A DNA stretch of 64,000 nt, from contig NW_019091365.1 of the NCBI RefSeq assembly GCF_001949145.1, forward strand, positions 2,076,207 to 2,140,206. The letters run 5' to 3'. The notes under the pieces were generated by a model. It was not told where the DNA came from and searched no databases. It was given only the letters and a program-made list of their open reading frames with translations. The stretch comes from Acanthaster planci. Its lineage: Eukaryota > Echinodermata > Asteroidea > Valvatida > Acanthasteridae. This document shows positions 1 to 11,900 of this stretch, in pieces. The position numbers and the translations under genes were made by a program. Each line of letters begins with the position of its first letter. The stretch's first letter is position 1.

Positions 1-58
1 TTCATAAGCATCAGTTACAATAATGTTTTTGCCATTTTGCTTGTTGCCTTCCTGACAG

Positions 59-817
59 GTGCCAACCCCCTTGACTCCCAGCCGACAGAGATTCCTGGCC
101 ATGAAGTGGATCCTGGAAGAATGCAGCACCAAACCACTCAAAGTTCACATGCCGGTCAAGCTGTCCAGCGAACTGCTGGATGCTTACAACAACACGGTAC
201 TGATCGGGGACTAACTTCATGGGGCGCCTAACCACAGAAAAAATACTTGCTTTATTAAAGACCATAAAGTGCCACGCAAAATGTGTATTGTATTTATGAG
301 AACAAAACCTTGTTTGATATCATTTCCCCTGGCCAATTTTTTTTTATGGAACCTTTAGGTCTGTGATTAGAAAATCTGATAGAAATGTGGATAAAATGTT
401 AAGTGATAAATGAAATTGGAAAATGACATTCTCACACACTTTCTGTATTTGCAACAGTGCATCATCTTGTTTGATTCATCTGTGCCAACATTCATTTAGA
501 CCATCAAACAATCCAACATATGATTACTGAAACAAACTTACGACATCGACTACCCTTCTTGAATCTGTGTGTTTACTTGAAGACAAAGTTGTAAAAGTGC
601 TGCAATTTGTGGACTAAAACACGTTTTTCTCTCTTCAAATGTCATTGAGGGATTTCACATTCTTCACTCACAGCACCATACATAATGGTATCAAAATTTT
701 AAAGTATTTGCTTTCTCTTCACTTCTGGAATGCCAGGGTAAAGTCATCAAGAGAAAGCATGATCTACACAAGCAGTGTGAAGCCAACAGGGCCTATGCAC
801 ATTTCAGATGGTGGTAG
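59..817 (+). CDS. MRPS7: Mitochondrial small ribosomal subunit protein uS7m (MRPS7), last two exons
   Basis: This is the C-terminal part of the mitochondrial homologue of bacterial ribosomal protein S7, which binds the 3' major domain of the small-subunit rRNA in the mitochondrial matrix. Two exons are visible: 59-196 (after a ttcctgacag acceptor, phase 0, 46 codons) and 737-817 (after tggaatgccag, 26 codons plus TAG). The first contains [14 protein letters not shown] and [12 protein letters not shown]; the second contains [20 protein letters not shown] and ends in WW, the highly conserved S7 tail. Human MRPS7 ends in a very similar HKMAEANRA...RWW sequence. Both exons are phase 0, so they join cleanly, although the donor ACG|gtactg is weak. 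The start codon and earlier exons lie left of the window. The gene is convergent with TMEM94. The identification is strong because the tail motif is specific to this family. Confidence 0.93.
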
Positions 818-1573
818 GAGGATTGCAAAGCAGCACCTTATTTATACAGACAATGCACCGTGTGTCTGGGAGGAAATGACTAATGGATCCCCACGAGATT
901 TACCTGGCTATTCTTCGGTAACAAAGGCTGCCCTTTGCACAGACCTGAAGTGCACTCAACGTCCTCAAAGGATGGCTCCCAAGGCTTACCAGTTCCATGG
1001 ACGCTCGCCATCGAAGCGGAGCAATTGTGACAACCCACCTTTTCCACCTCTTCAACGACTCCCCCCCCCAAAAAAAACAATAGCAGCCTGATGGCTGTAG
1101 CTGCATAGGCCGTTTTAGCAGTGGTTTCGGACTTTGGTCATTTGCATGCATGCTGTCAAGTTCCTGTTAAAGGTTTGATTTAAAACCAAAGTCTGAAGAG
1201 CAGAACCCTGGCGAGGCGTATACCAGAGTAAGATAGAACAAAGGAAAGACAAATGCATTAAAAACTAACCAAATACAAAGAAATCAAAACAAAGCTTTTC
1301 TAAATATCAACAATGACTGTATTTTTGTCTGTGGTGGGCTGTACAAGAAACAAATACTGTTCAACAAACAGTTCCAAGTTTTTTCTTCAACCGGATAAAT
1401 ATACAATCTTGAAACTCTGTGTACAGTCATTAATATTAAACAATGCCCATTACTTTGGAGGAATTGTTTTTCTTTCATTTTTTGACAGAAACACTTGTTG
1501 AATAATTGGCAGATTTACACATTTGTAAAACATATTTCTGATCCATAAGCACATATACAGTTTTCTGTACTAA

Positions 1574-1579
1574 AATAAA
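1574..1579 (+). promoter_or_regulatory. Candidate polyadenylation signal for MRPS7
   Basis: A canonical AATAAA lies about 760 bp after the MRPS7 stop codon and is the first one I see on this strand. It would imply a long 3' UTR. The assignment rests only on the hexamer and its position. Confidence 0.3.
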
Positions 1580-2720
1580 TTTTCTTTCAAAACACACAGA
1601 TCTTTGCTTCCTTTCCTTGCCTGTTTATATTCCAGCGCTTTGTACAACACAGACTCCACTGAATAATGCAGTGCACATTAAATTACTACTAGTGGGAATA
1701 TCAACAAAGTTGCTATGTGCAACAACACTGCATGTACAATCACAGGTCAAACTTATACAGAACACAAAAATGGTCTTTGAAAAAACTACCATCTCATGAT
1801 GAACCTTTTAATTTTTTTTTTCAATTACTGATGTGCTGACAAACCAGACCTTTCTGAAGCAGTTTCCACTCTGCTTATCAGTCCTGAAGTTTTCTACTAT
1901 TTGTCTTTTTTTGTTCTAATCACTATGAGCCTGCTGTTGATTCTCAGAATCATCACACTGCAAAGCTTTTTTTATTAAACATTTCACGACAGGTAGAGTG
2001 TTCATGCATCCAATAGCTCAAATATAGAATACTTCTAACCATCAAAATTTACATATGATTTCTTCTATAGCACTGTAGGGAAAAAAGTACTGTTTACACA
2101 AACATTCAGTGCGTGCAAACTGTATACATGTACGTCAAAGAAGTCACCTCTCCAGCTGGATGCTTGCAAAGTCAGGTGGTATACAAATATTACATTTGAC
2201 TTTGGACAAATATGACTTGAAGAATATCAGTGGTGCAAAGGGAAAGGATACAGCAATCAGTTTTGGAGACACCACTGTGGAATGAACAGCACAAGAATCT
2301 GCTTGGGCATGGGAAAAAACTAACCACCAAATATACGCAGCTAGCTTTAATACCAGTCGAGTTGTCGTACTGTCGTGTGCCTCCGACCAGTACTTGGCTC
2401 GGTAGATACTGAAAGTGAAAAGGTTACAGGGCAAGCTTCTAGAACCCTCATGCAGCCCACCTTTGGAGATTCACATTGGACTGCCCTATCATGTTCTTTA
2501 ATTCATGGAAGAATGATTTCTAACTGAAGCCATCCCAACAAGGTTAATTTTAAGCACGATGTGATATCAATGAATATGCTTGTAAATATTTCACAAAGAT
2601 TTTTTCGGGGGAAGTGTAAATGACCAGAAAATAATTTCAAAACAAGAAATGGTGCGCACTATTTTTCCTATTCAGGAGCTCAAGAAACCTGCCATCAATG
2701 ATCAACTTTCAGGCTCTATA

Positions 2721-2862
2721 GAGTACCAAAGTGAATACCTCACGTGCACCATTAGTGTGTAAAAGGCATTAGCGCAAGAACCAGCGCTTGAACCTACACG
2801 CGCGTACTCCATTCGTTTGCACTGCACTTTCTGGTTCACAGTGACGTCACGCTTCGGTACTC
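2721..2862. mobile_element. Short inverted-repeat element (MITE), copy 1
   Basis: The ends are inverted: GAGTACCAAAGTG at the left and, read inward from the right, GAGTACCGAAGCG. The element is about 142 bp and flanked by TA on both sides, as expected for a Tc1/mariner-type target site. A second copy of nearly the same length lies at 3970-4114 with the same ends and interior, including the block TTCTGGTTCA followed by GTGACGTC. It sits in the inferred TMEM94 3' UTR or just beyond it. Confidence 0.72.
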
Positions 2863-2974
2863 TATTTTTGCCAAGCAGACCTGTTTTTATTTCCTGCAAA
2901 GCAGTCAAGTGACATTAGGCCCCAACGGCCTGAATGTTCAGACCAGTGCATACGGGTATCTCCAATGTGCCTGC

Positions 2975-5900
2975 TTAAAATGGAGAGTTCATCCCCAGCT
3001 TGGTGCCAAACTGAAGTTGTGTCCGCCTCTGCCATTTGACAAATACTCTAAAAGAAAAAGAGTTACAAATAAAATGCAAATCATCATTCAACAAGTTAAC
3101 ATTCAGGTATCACATTAAAATGGTTGACTTGTATCTCATGGAACTACGGAAGTATGGAGATGAAGTCTGCATTCGACCTACCTGATTTCAATGAGCTTGA
3201 CTGCCTCGTTCAACACCAGAATGACCAGGGGCCAGAGCAATGCTACCAACCAGACTGCCAAGGGTACATCAGAGAGAGTGGCCGCTTGACCACTGGCTGC
3301 ATCTGCTGTCCACAGCCTCACGTCCAAAACAAAATAGATAATCTGGAGCGCAAGTCTTTTGTGGGGTAAAAAAAAACACAAGTTCAGAGTGTGATCATAA
3401 TTCTGAACGTTATGGCTCTATGCATACATATTTGTGGTTCCTGTGTGACTTGACTCAAACTGTCTTCATTTTCCAAACTTTCATTTGAGATTTTATCAGT
3501 GGATCAACCTTTATTTTGAAAGCCCTATTCCAGAGAAATGATTGTCATAAAAATACAGATGAATGGCTTAAAATTGATCTTTACTTCATTTGCAAAACCA
3601 TTACATTTTATACGGGCGATTATATTTTTCATTTGTATAAAGATGAACAAACTACGTTTAACAAATTCACTAAAGAAAAAAACAAACTACCCTCCCCCCA
3701 AAAAAACCCAAAACAATCTCACGTTTAATTAATTAGGCTGCAATATCAAACAATTCATGGAATGCTGAGGTGCAGACCCAACTTATAGATTAGCCTAAAG
3801 ATTAAAAGATATTGCTACTGTGATAGCCTAAACTGAAGTAGTTGTTTTATCCTGTCCTAAATTTCACTTCAACCTGCTTTCTCTGTTTGTAAGTCCTTCC
3901 ACCCTTTACTAAAATTGACCCAAACCCCTTTCTTCCCCAAAAATCACATGCGAGTAGTGCTGCTATATGGAGTACCAAAGTGAATACGTCACAATCACAA
4001 TTATGCGAGCACAAGGTATTAATGAGAGAACCAGCGTGTGAACCAACACGCGCCTGCACTGCATTCGTTTGCAATGCTTTTTCTGGTTCAAAGTGACGTC
4101 GCACTTTGATACTCTGTAACTGAACACTCTTCTACTCACAGGACCAGTACCACGGCACACCACATGCCATTAGTAAATGGATGCTTCCTCCACAAGGGTT
4201 TCAGATTGTGCACATAACTGATTGACGTGATGACTGAGAAAAATAAAACAGGAAATTTAACATTAGTTCAGGTGTAAATCTTTTATGATTGCAAAAATCA
4301 TACAACTTTGCTACAGGCATTTGTGGAACATCAAACAAGTCCACTTTCATGAGCAAACTTAATTTCTTTGAAAGTTCTCCAACCCTCACCAACAAAAAAA
4401 GGAATTTTACCAAGATCACTTTATGTAAGCAGCTACAATGGAGAAATTATCATTATTTGAAACACTTGGGAAATTCCAATTTTTCAGACAGAAACATCAA
4501 AAGGTGAGAAACATCAGAAAACATTTCCTAACTGCATTTCCCCAACTGTAATCCACATCCACCACCTGAAAAAATCACTTAGGCCCTCCAAAAATCACTT
4601 TCTTTGAATTCTCCTAAATCATATGATCTTAGACCATATTCTTGAAGAAAAATGCTTACTGAAGTACAGTACAAGCAGTGATGCCTGCAAGTTCTGGGCA
4701 AGTACCAGCTGGGAAGAATGCTCAGCCCTCAGTCCATTCCAAGGAGATGAGGAGTTTCTGAAGAGCAGAAGGGAAAGATGACCTTCAGTTCTGGGGTCAT
4801 TTTATCAATCTGCTAAGCGCTCTGTGCAAAATACATTTTTTTCCTGGTAACTCTTACTACCGGCTCAAATGTCTGGTGACCTTTATTCTCAGCGAAGGGT
4901 TTATTGTCAATTTTACCAAGTGAGAAAATTTGTAACACAATATGTTTCAGCAAATTGGCACCCATGAAATGGAACATTGAAAATTTTCCATGGACCTAGT
5001 TTCCTTCTACATATAAATGAAGATTCTTTTTGGGACGCCTCGACTGAGATGTGGATTAACTTGAGGACATCTGTCTTTGTCAGGTTTATTGGTCATTATC
5101 AAGTTTATTGGTTAATTGGGAGAGAAAAAGGAACTACGGATTTCTAGTAACAAGAGTGAATCATTTTATCTTTACCACAAGAGTCCTCAATCCTTTCATA
5201 AATATAGAATTGAGGACTGTTAGGGTTGATATAAAAGGAATACAGTGTATTAATCTTAGATTTCTCTTAAAAGGCAAAACTTTGGCATCACAAGAAATTC
5301 TTTTCTAAACTACAATTTCCTTTGAATAACAACTGAATACTGAAGCAATGTCAGATTTTACTGAATGTAAAAAAATCATCCATGAGAAAAGAAAGAAACA
5401 TTTCCTAAACTTGGAGGTGCTCACCACCGCAAAATATGCCTGAGAAGGAGATTTAGTATCCTGGTGATGGTTGCTTAGTGACGACTCACCTGTTTCCAAA
5501 GATGAGGTGGCAAGTCTCGGTGGGCATAGCAGTCTTCTGGCAAAAGGCATGGAGGGTGAGGGCGTGGCACAGCAATGTGATCAAACTTGTGATGGCAAAC
5601 CGAACCAGAAAGTAGAACACATATAGCTGAATAACCTGATTAAAAAAAGTCAAACTGGCGTCTTGGGAAAACATTGGAAAATGTAGTCTTTATACCTATA
5701 AGTTCAGATAAATGTCAATTTGAATTGATGCCAAAAGATATGCATACATACACGTGTAAACATATCACCTGATAATGTTTACATGGCCCAAGGTGCAAAC
5801 TGGTTGAAGGGCATGTGTACAGCCTGTGTGTGAGCTTGGCACCACCATGCTAATGGCTTAGTTTGGTTGCTGGATTTGTATCTACTTACTGCTAACTTTC

Positions 5901-8900
5901 CATTCCAAAGCTTCATATCTTCTCTGTCTACAATGACAAAGACAGCGCTTAGACTAGCCATAAAGTCACAGACCCAGACAAACCTGGGAATCTCGGTGCT
6001 TGAGGTTCTTGCCCGTCGCGCTGGTCATGGTCTGATGGTTGACCTGGGAGTGGAACAACGACATGGAGAGCGATGGAACGATGATGACCGCCAGCCACAG
6101 GACGTGGCGGCCAGCCAGCGGAGGAGGCAGGAGGACGAGGGAGGCGAGGACCTGGACTGCACTCAGCGACAGCAGGGCGAACATCAGGAAGGTGAAGACA
6201 GTACTGAGGGCTGTGCACAAACCCCTCGCCTGAATAACGGAAGGATCCATCCAAACAAAATACACAGCATGGATTAGGGCATTCTGTTCACAACAGGTAG
6301 GGATGGGGGGATGAAGGGCAAAATTATATCGGCTACGTCACTGACAATATCCAAGGCTGTCTCTCAAGACTATGTTAGACACTGTTACTGGGTGAAACTG
6401 TTATCTATTTTTTTGAATTAATTATCTGCCCTCAAATTTTTAAAATGTTTATTATCTTACTATTGCTTTAACATTTTGCCTGCAGAACTTTAATCTGATA
6501 GAGATGATCCCTTAAATATGATGATAAATATGATGCTAAGGGAAGGAATGTGAAATTTAACACGTTGAAAGAGCACATGATCAAATTATGTAGTCCATCC
6601 AATATCGAGCATGGCAAACTTTTCCTGTCCACGTAAACAGGTACACCACAGGGCACTGCTTGGAACCTTCTATAACTTTTAGGTTTCCACCTACTTTCCG
6701 GTTTTATATGGTCCAATTTAAAAGAAAGAAATTTCAAAAGAACTCAACAGAAATAAAATAGAAACCATCAATAATATTTCCATAATAATAATAATAATAA
6801 ACCATACTTATTAAAAGTGCATATCACTGTGAGGTCCCTATCAATGGCAAACACTGCACAATGCTCAAAACGATGACTTCTGCAAATAAATGTTGAGTGT
6901 AACACAGAGCACAGGACACACAGCTTACAGTTACCTCTTGTATGAGACTAATGAGGCTGAAGTTGTGATTGCACCAGAATGACAGCGAGCAGGGCAGACT
7001 GATAAGGAGGCTACCAAGACCGGCCGGGGTGTGCCAATACGGCTTACTGCAGGAGAGCTGCTCAGGTTTGTCCCGGTGGAGACACACATGGGGATAAAGC
7101 GGCTCCACTCCAAGGCTGTGCGAGGTGTTGGAGGAAAATTCCACAGTAAACCAGTTACTTCTAATATTTTTCTCCCCTCTGTGCATTTACGTCTGTTAGT
7201 TTTTCGAGGTTTTAACTCTTCAAAACTCTTCATTTTGCACATTGAATTACAAAACGCAGTAAAACTGCTCACAGTAAACCCTTGTGGATGGTATAGTTTC
7301 CTTTTCAAAGCTCATTACTGTTTTTCTTTTGTTTTAAACTTGAGACAAGGTTAACTCCAAGCCATTCCTCATTGCACTACACAATAGTCCGACTGCACCA
7401 CCTAAGTCACATGAACTGTATTGGGTATCAAACATCTTCTATAGCAAAGTGTGTAATAAGTATTGTTTACCAAAAAGAAAGCCGATTGTTGGTATAATGC
7501 TCAGCACATCAGTAGTCTGAGTGCTTTACTGGCCGTCGGCTTTATTTTTGGGAAATGACACTTGTGACACGCTTTGCTGTTGGAGGATGCTTGTTTGCTG
7601 ATGTTTGATACCTACTAGAGATCACATTACTTAGGCCATGCAATCGGTCTATAGTTCCACTTGACCCCTCAGTACTCTGAAGCCAAACCTTTTAATTACA
7701 CAGTCAATAGGCATATTGACTCTCTTCAGCTAACATGGCTAAAGGATTTCAAAGTTGAATTCCTTGCCACAAAGCAAACACTTTTATGATATCATCAGCC
7801 AAATATGCTTGATTTCACTTCGCGCACTTCCCCCCCCAAAAAAAACTTAAGAATGTGGGTCATACAGTAACAGGTTTATGAGAGATCTCTAATGAGGAAC
7901 AGCTGATTCTCATATAAATGGATCAGTTGCTGCATGTATGTGATGCATATTGATATACGTGATGCATATTCATGCCGCTGTTGGTCACCTGATATCTGCC
8001 TGTGCAAAGAGTGGCATGTTGAGGAGGTTGACACTGCTCCCTAGGCAGCACACCACTTCCCCGTAGGTCTGCATGATCTTGAACATCTCCTGTGTGGCTA
8101 TATAAAAAATAAGAGAGAAATTCACAGTGTAACCATTTCTATAAAACTCAGTCCAACGTGGCCAAATGGACTCTCTGGAAAGATGGTACAGACAAAAACT
8201 AATCTCTAACTACCTGCAGCCGATTTCACGAAACGTGGCATAACTTGGAACCATGCATTAGCCTTCTGACACAAATTTATGCAGTAGCTGCGCAATATGC
8301 TTCCATTCGATTTCACGAAAAGTGGCGTAGATGCACCACGTTTTAATAATATTAAATTTCTTGGACGAGGACAAAAATGTCTTTTATGACAGCTGTTCTT
8401 TTGCAATATACCAGCAGCAAAAAAACAGTCATTGAATCACATCCGCCCGCCANNNNNNNNNNNNNNNNNNNNNNNNNNNNNNNNNNNNNNNNNNNNNNNN
8501 NNNNNNNNNNNNNNNNNNNNNNNNNNNNNNNNNNNNNNNNNNNNNNNNNNNNNNNNNNNNNNNNTTTTGAAAAACTTTCCGTCTTTTCTTCATCAGAAGC
8601 GGACAAAAAGTTTTGCAGTATATTTTCCTTTCGTTTGGCGCAACTTACACCATCAAAAATGACTGCGTAACGTACGCCATAATTTCTTGTGTAAGTCACA
8701 GACTTATGCAGTGCGTAAGTTTCTTGAAATTGGTCTGAACTTGTAGTGCAACTTACGCAATAAAATGTGGCGGAAGTGGAGTTATGCTGTTGCGTAAAGT
8801 TTCGTGAAATCAGCTGCTGGTCTATGATGGGTCAGTCTAGCCTGTCAAGTTCTATTATAATGCACGTTTCCTTCAGTCTATTAACCTTAACATTCATATG

Positions 8901-11900
8901 CAAGCATGCTGTACACAAAGCTGTCCAATTGATCAAAATCAGTCAAATGACACTTGATGTATCTGTGTACTATAGTATAGCTCCTCAGATTTCAACATAA
9001 CTTTTCACATATCCTGAGGGTTAGGGTTGAACTAGGAAAGCATCGCTAGATAATGTTTCATATGTAGTTATACAATTAAAAAATGAAATTATATAATTAT
9101 TGTGTACTACGTGTTGTTTCAAATTTTACGACAGAAAAATACTTACGCTTGCTTTGAAGGGTCTGAAACCCAAAGCCTTGTGCCTACTAAATGGAGAAAA
9201 GCTTAACATAATAACATAGCATCATAGTACATCAAAGCAACTTACTTTAGAAATCAGTGGGTACGGCAGTTCTTGTAATGTTCTTATCAATGCTTTTGAC
9301 ATTTCTTTCAGCTTCTACTCTTCAAATCAATAATTTCATCTTTAACATGGTTTACAAAACACCAGATCTTACTTTCCGGAGTGACATCCGTGAAGAGGGG
9401 CACCAACAGTGGCACATTATCAACTGTCTCAAGGTGAGGTCTGATCTTCTCAATGCCACGAGGGAGTTTGGCCTGGAAAGAACAATTTACACTCAACATT
9501 TGAGCCACAATCCGGAAAGGCGGAAGAATGGTTGATCCAAACTAATAAGGATTGTGCATTGGCTTACCACTTGTATACTCCCTGGTAACATTTTCAGCTC
9601 ATTTAAAAACTTTAAGCCCAATACTAGTAAGTTAATCACAGAACAATGACTCGATTCATTATCAGTTATCACACAACAATGGGACATTGTGCAAGACATG
9701 TTCTGGCACTGAACTGATAAGTGAAATTTTCAAAGTACTTCAATTCAGATAATTATAAGGGAATATAAAGTCAGCTTTCTGTGTAGTCTCAACTTTGAAA
9801 TAAAAACAGTGGAAGTGCAGTGTGTGGCTCACCCTGTTGGAGATGTCAAAACCCACGGCTGTCTCACTTTCCGTCACATGACTCAAGGTCTCTGTGTCAT
9901 CACTCATGGTTCGAGTCTCTGAGATGTTTCTCGCTCGCCAAGAGACCGACATCTCTTCAGTCAGAACCTCCAGGTTGGATTTGTGTTGGGCATGGTGGCC
10001 GGCCGACAAGGTGTCACTACTCTCTCCTCCAGAGACCTGGACATCTGGCAAGGAGTCCGAAAAATGAGGATGGGGAGCACTTGACTTCTGTAGCAGGTTG
10101 TCTGCAGACTTCGAAACAGCAGCTGGATGAGGAGTTGACATTTCCTTATGATCATCTTCTTCATCTTCCTTGCTCTCTCTCTTTGCATCTCCTGCTGTGA
10201 CATCTTCGGAAGATTCGTTGTCATTCTGCTCAGAGTTTGGAGACTGCACATTTATCTGTACCAAGGATGGGGAGACAGCAGGAGGATGCAGAGATGAAGG
10301 TGGGGGCGATGGGAGCAACCGAGATGTCTCAGTGACATGCTCATCATCATCACTTGCTTCCGCAAGGATCTTCACCGACTTGAGAGCGGCGTTTTCTCCT
10401 CCCCCAGCTTTGCTTCCCACCTCTTTCCCTCCCAGCCCCACTTTGTCTCTGCAGTCCTCTCGAATTTTCCTGTCGGCGGAGGCATTGCTCCCACTCCTTT
10501 TCACTTCCCCATCCTGTCCGTGCCAAAAGACTCTCAGATTTGCGACATCGGCCTGGATCTCTTTTGAGTGGTCCGTTGTGAGGGCGGTGGCTGCATCCAC
10601 GCTCCTCCTGGAGGGGTTGCTCTTCAAGGAGGAGGACTGGTCCGAGTGCTGGCGGGAGATGCCATTGTTTGACGCAGTGCTGCTGTGCTCGCTCTGTAGG
10701 GAGATGTGGCAATTCCAGCCCGCCTCCAGGCCCATCTTTTCAGAGAAAACCTGGGAGTAACAAAATATTCTCTCAATATTTGCCATCACAGCCATTTCAA
10801 TCAGAACAACATGCATTTCTTAGAACAAGCAGCCCACACCTCGGGCCAAGTACATAGAATGTGCCACCGGATTCCTTACAAAAGGAAATTTTACTGATGA
10901 GTGAGGGTTCCCACAGTATTTCAATCTGCACGATTCAACTGATGAATCAGCTCACTTACTCTACTCCGTAGCTCTTGGTCTCTGGAGAAGTGCACGAAGC
11001 GGATGCAGGCATGGTCCAGGTTCTCGATCAGTGCGACAATGTCTGACTTAGCCTGGTAGTTCATGGCCACCATGCCAATAAAGATCTGACCACACTGGGC
11101 TCTGTGGAGAACCAGGAACAGGGAAAGGCAAGTACTGGTTCAGTGGTCAAAACAAAAACACTGCACTCACCAGCTGAATCCAATGAAATGTGATATGAAC
11201 ACCTTACTGAATAGCCTGCTTAGGGAATTGAAATATTATCTTTGTAATACACTCTCCAACAATACATAGTCTATCCATGGAAGCGTCAGTGGTAAAGCAG
11301 TGAAATATTCTTGTACTGCTTAAATTGCACTTGGACCACTGGTCAACAAACTGTAAAAGAGAGAAAATTACAGACTTCACCTCACAGAGGGAATATACAA
11401 TGACTTTCGTGTTCCATCTGTCTGAGACAATGTCTCCATGAAACAACACCACACCAATAAAGGACTTTTACCGGAAGCAGTCGTCAGTGTCCCTGATGTC
11501 TCCAATCTTATCCATGGCTGAGTCCAGGCTGTGATACTTCCGCCCCCTTGTTTCTGTCTCCTGCCCTTTGTTACCGTGCTGGTGGGCTGCTGTCATGTCA
11601 ACATCCCATGAGGATCTGCGACAAACAGACATTCATGAAAGACTCTTAAAGTCCACATTTTTCCAGCAAGAAAGGTTCTGAAATGAGAACGGTCACCAGA
11701 CACTGCAACTGATTCGCCAGCCTCCATCACAACTTGTACAATAAATATAGCCTCCGCAGCGAGAATATGACTCTCTTGACCCTGTAACACCAAACAGGAA
11801 AACCCAGCTTGAACCAAAACTCGCTGAAGTTCTGATGAGCCGGTTTGGTATTCCAACAGCACCTGCACAGAATGGTCACATCAATCTGTCTCGACTTAAA

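Larger units (their letters stand above)
818..2974. other. Non-coding interval between convergent MRPS7 and TMEM94
   Basis: This interval should hold the 3' UTRs of two tail-to-tail genes. On the minus strand an AATAAA hexamer (plus-strand tttatt, 2886-2891) lies about 85 bp past the TMEM94 stop and is a plausible polyadenylation signal; another occurs near 1970. A short inverted-repeat element occupies 2721-2862. The open frames here, such as the 150-codon one at 639-1091, overlap the last MRPS7 exon in another frame and look like shadows. Confidence 0.6.

Noticed and set aside
639-1091. 150-codon plus-strand open frame
   Set aside because: It overlaps the last MRPS7 exon in a different frame and shows no recognisable domain; the MRPS7 frame carries the conserved tail.
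8352-8699. Open frames of 76-115 codons across 8352-8699
   Set aside because: They read through the N gap and are artefacts of undetermined bases.
9820-10760. Plus-strand open frames of 126 and 196 codons
   Set aside because: They are antisense shadows of the 918-bp TMEM94 exon, which matches a conserved family and has proper splice sites.
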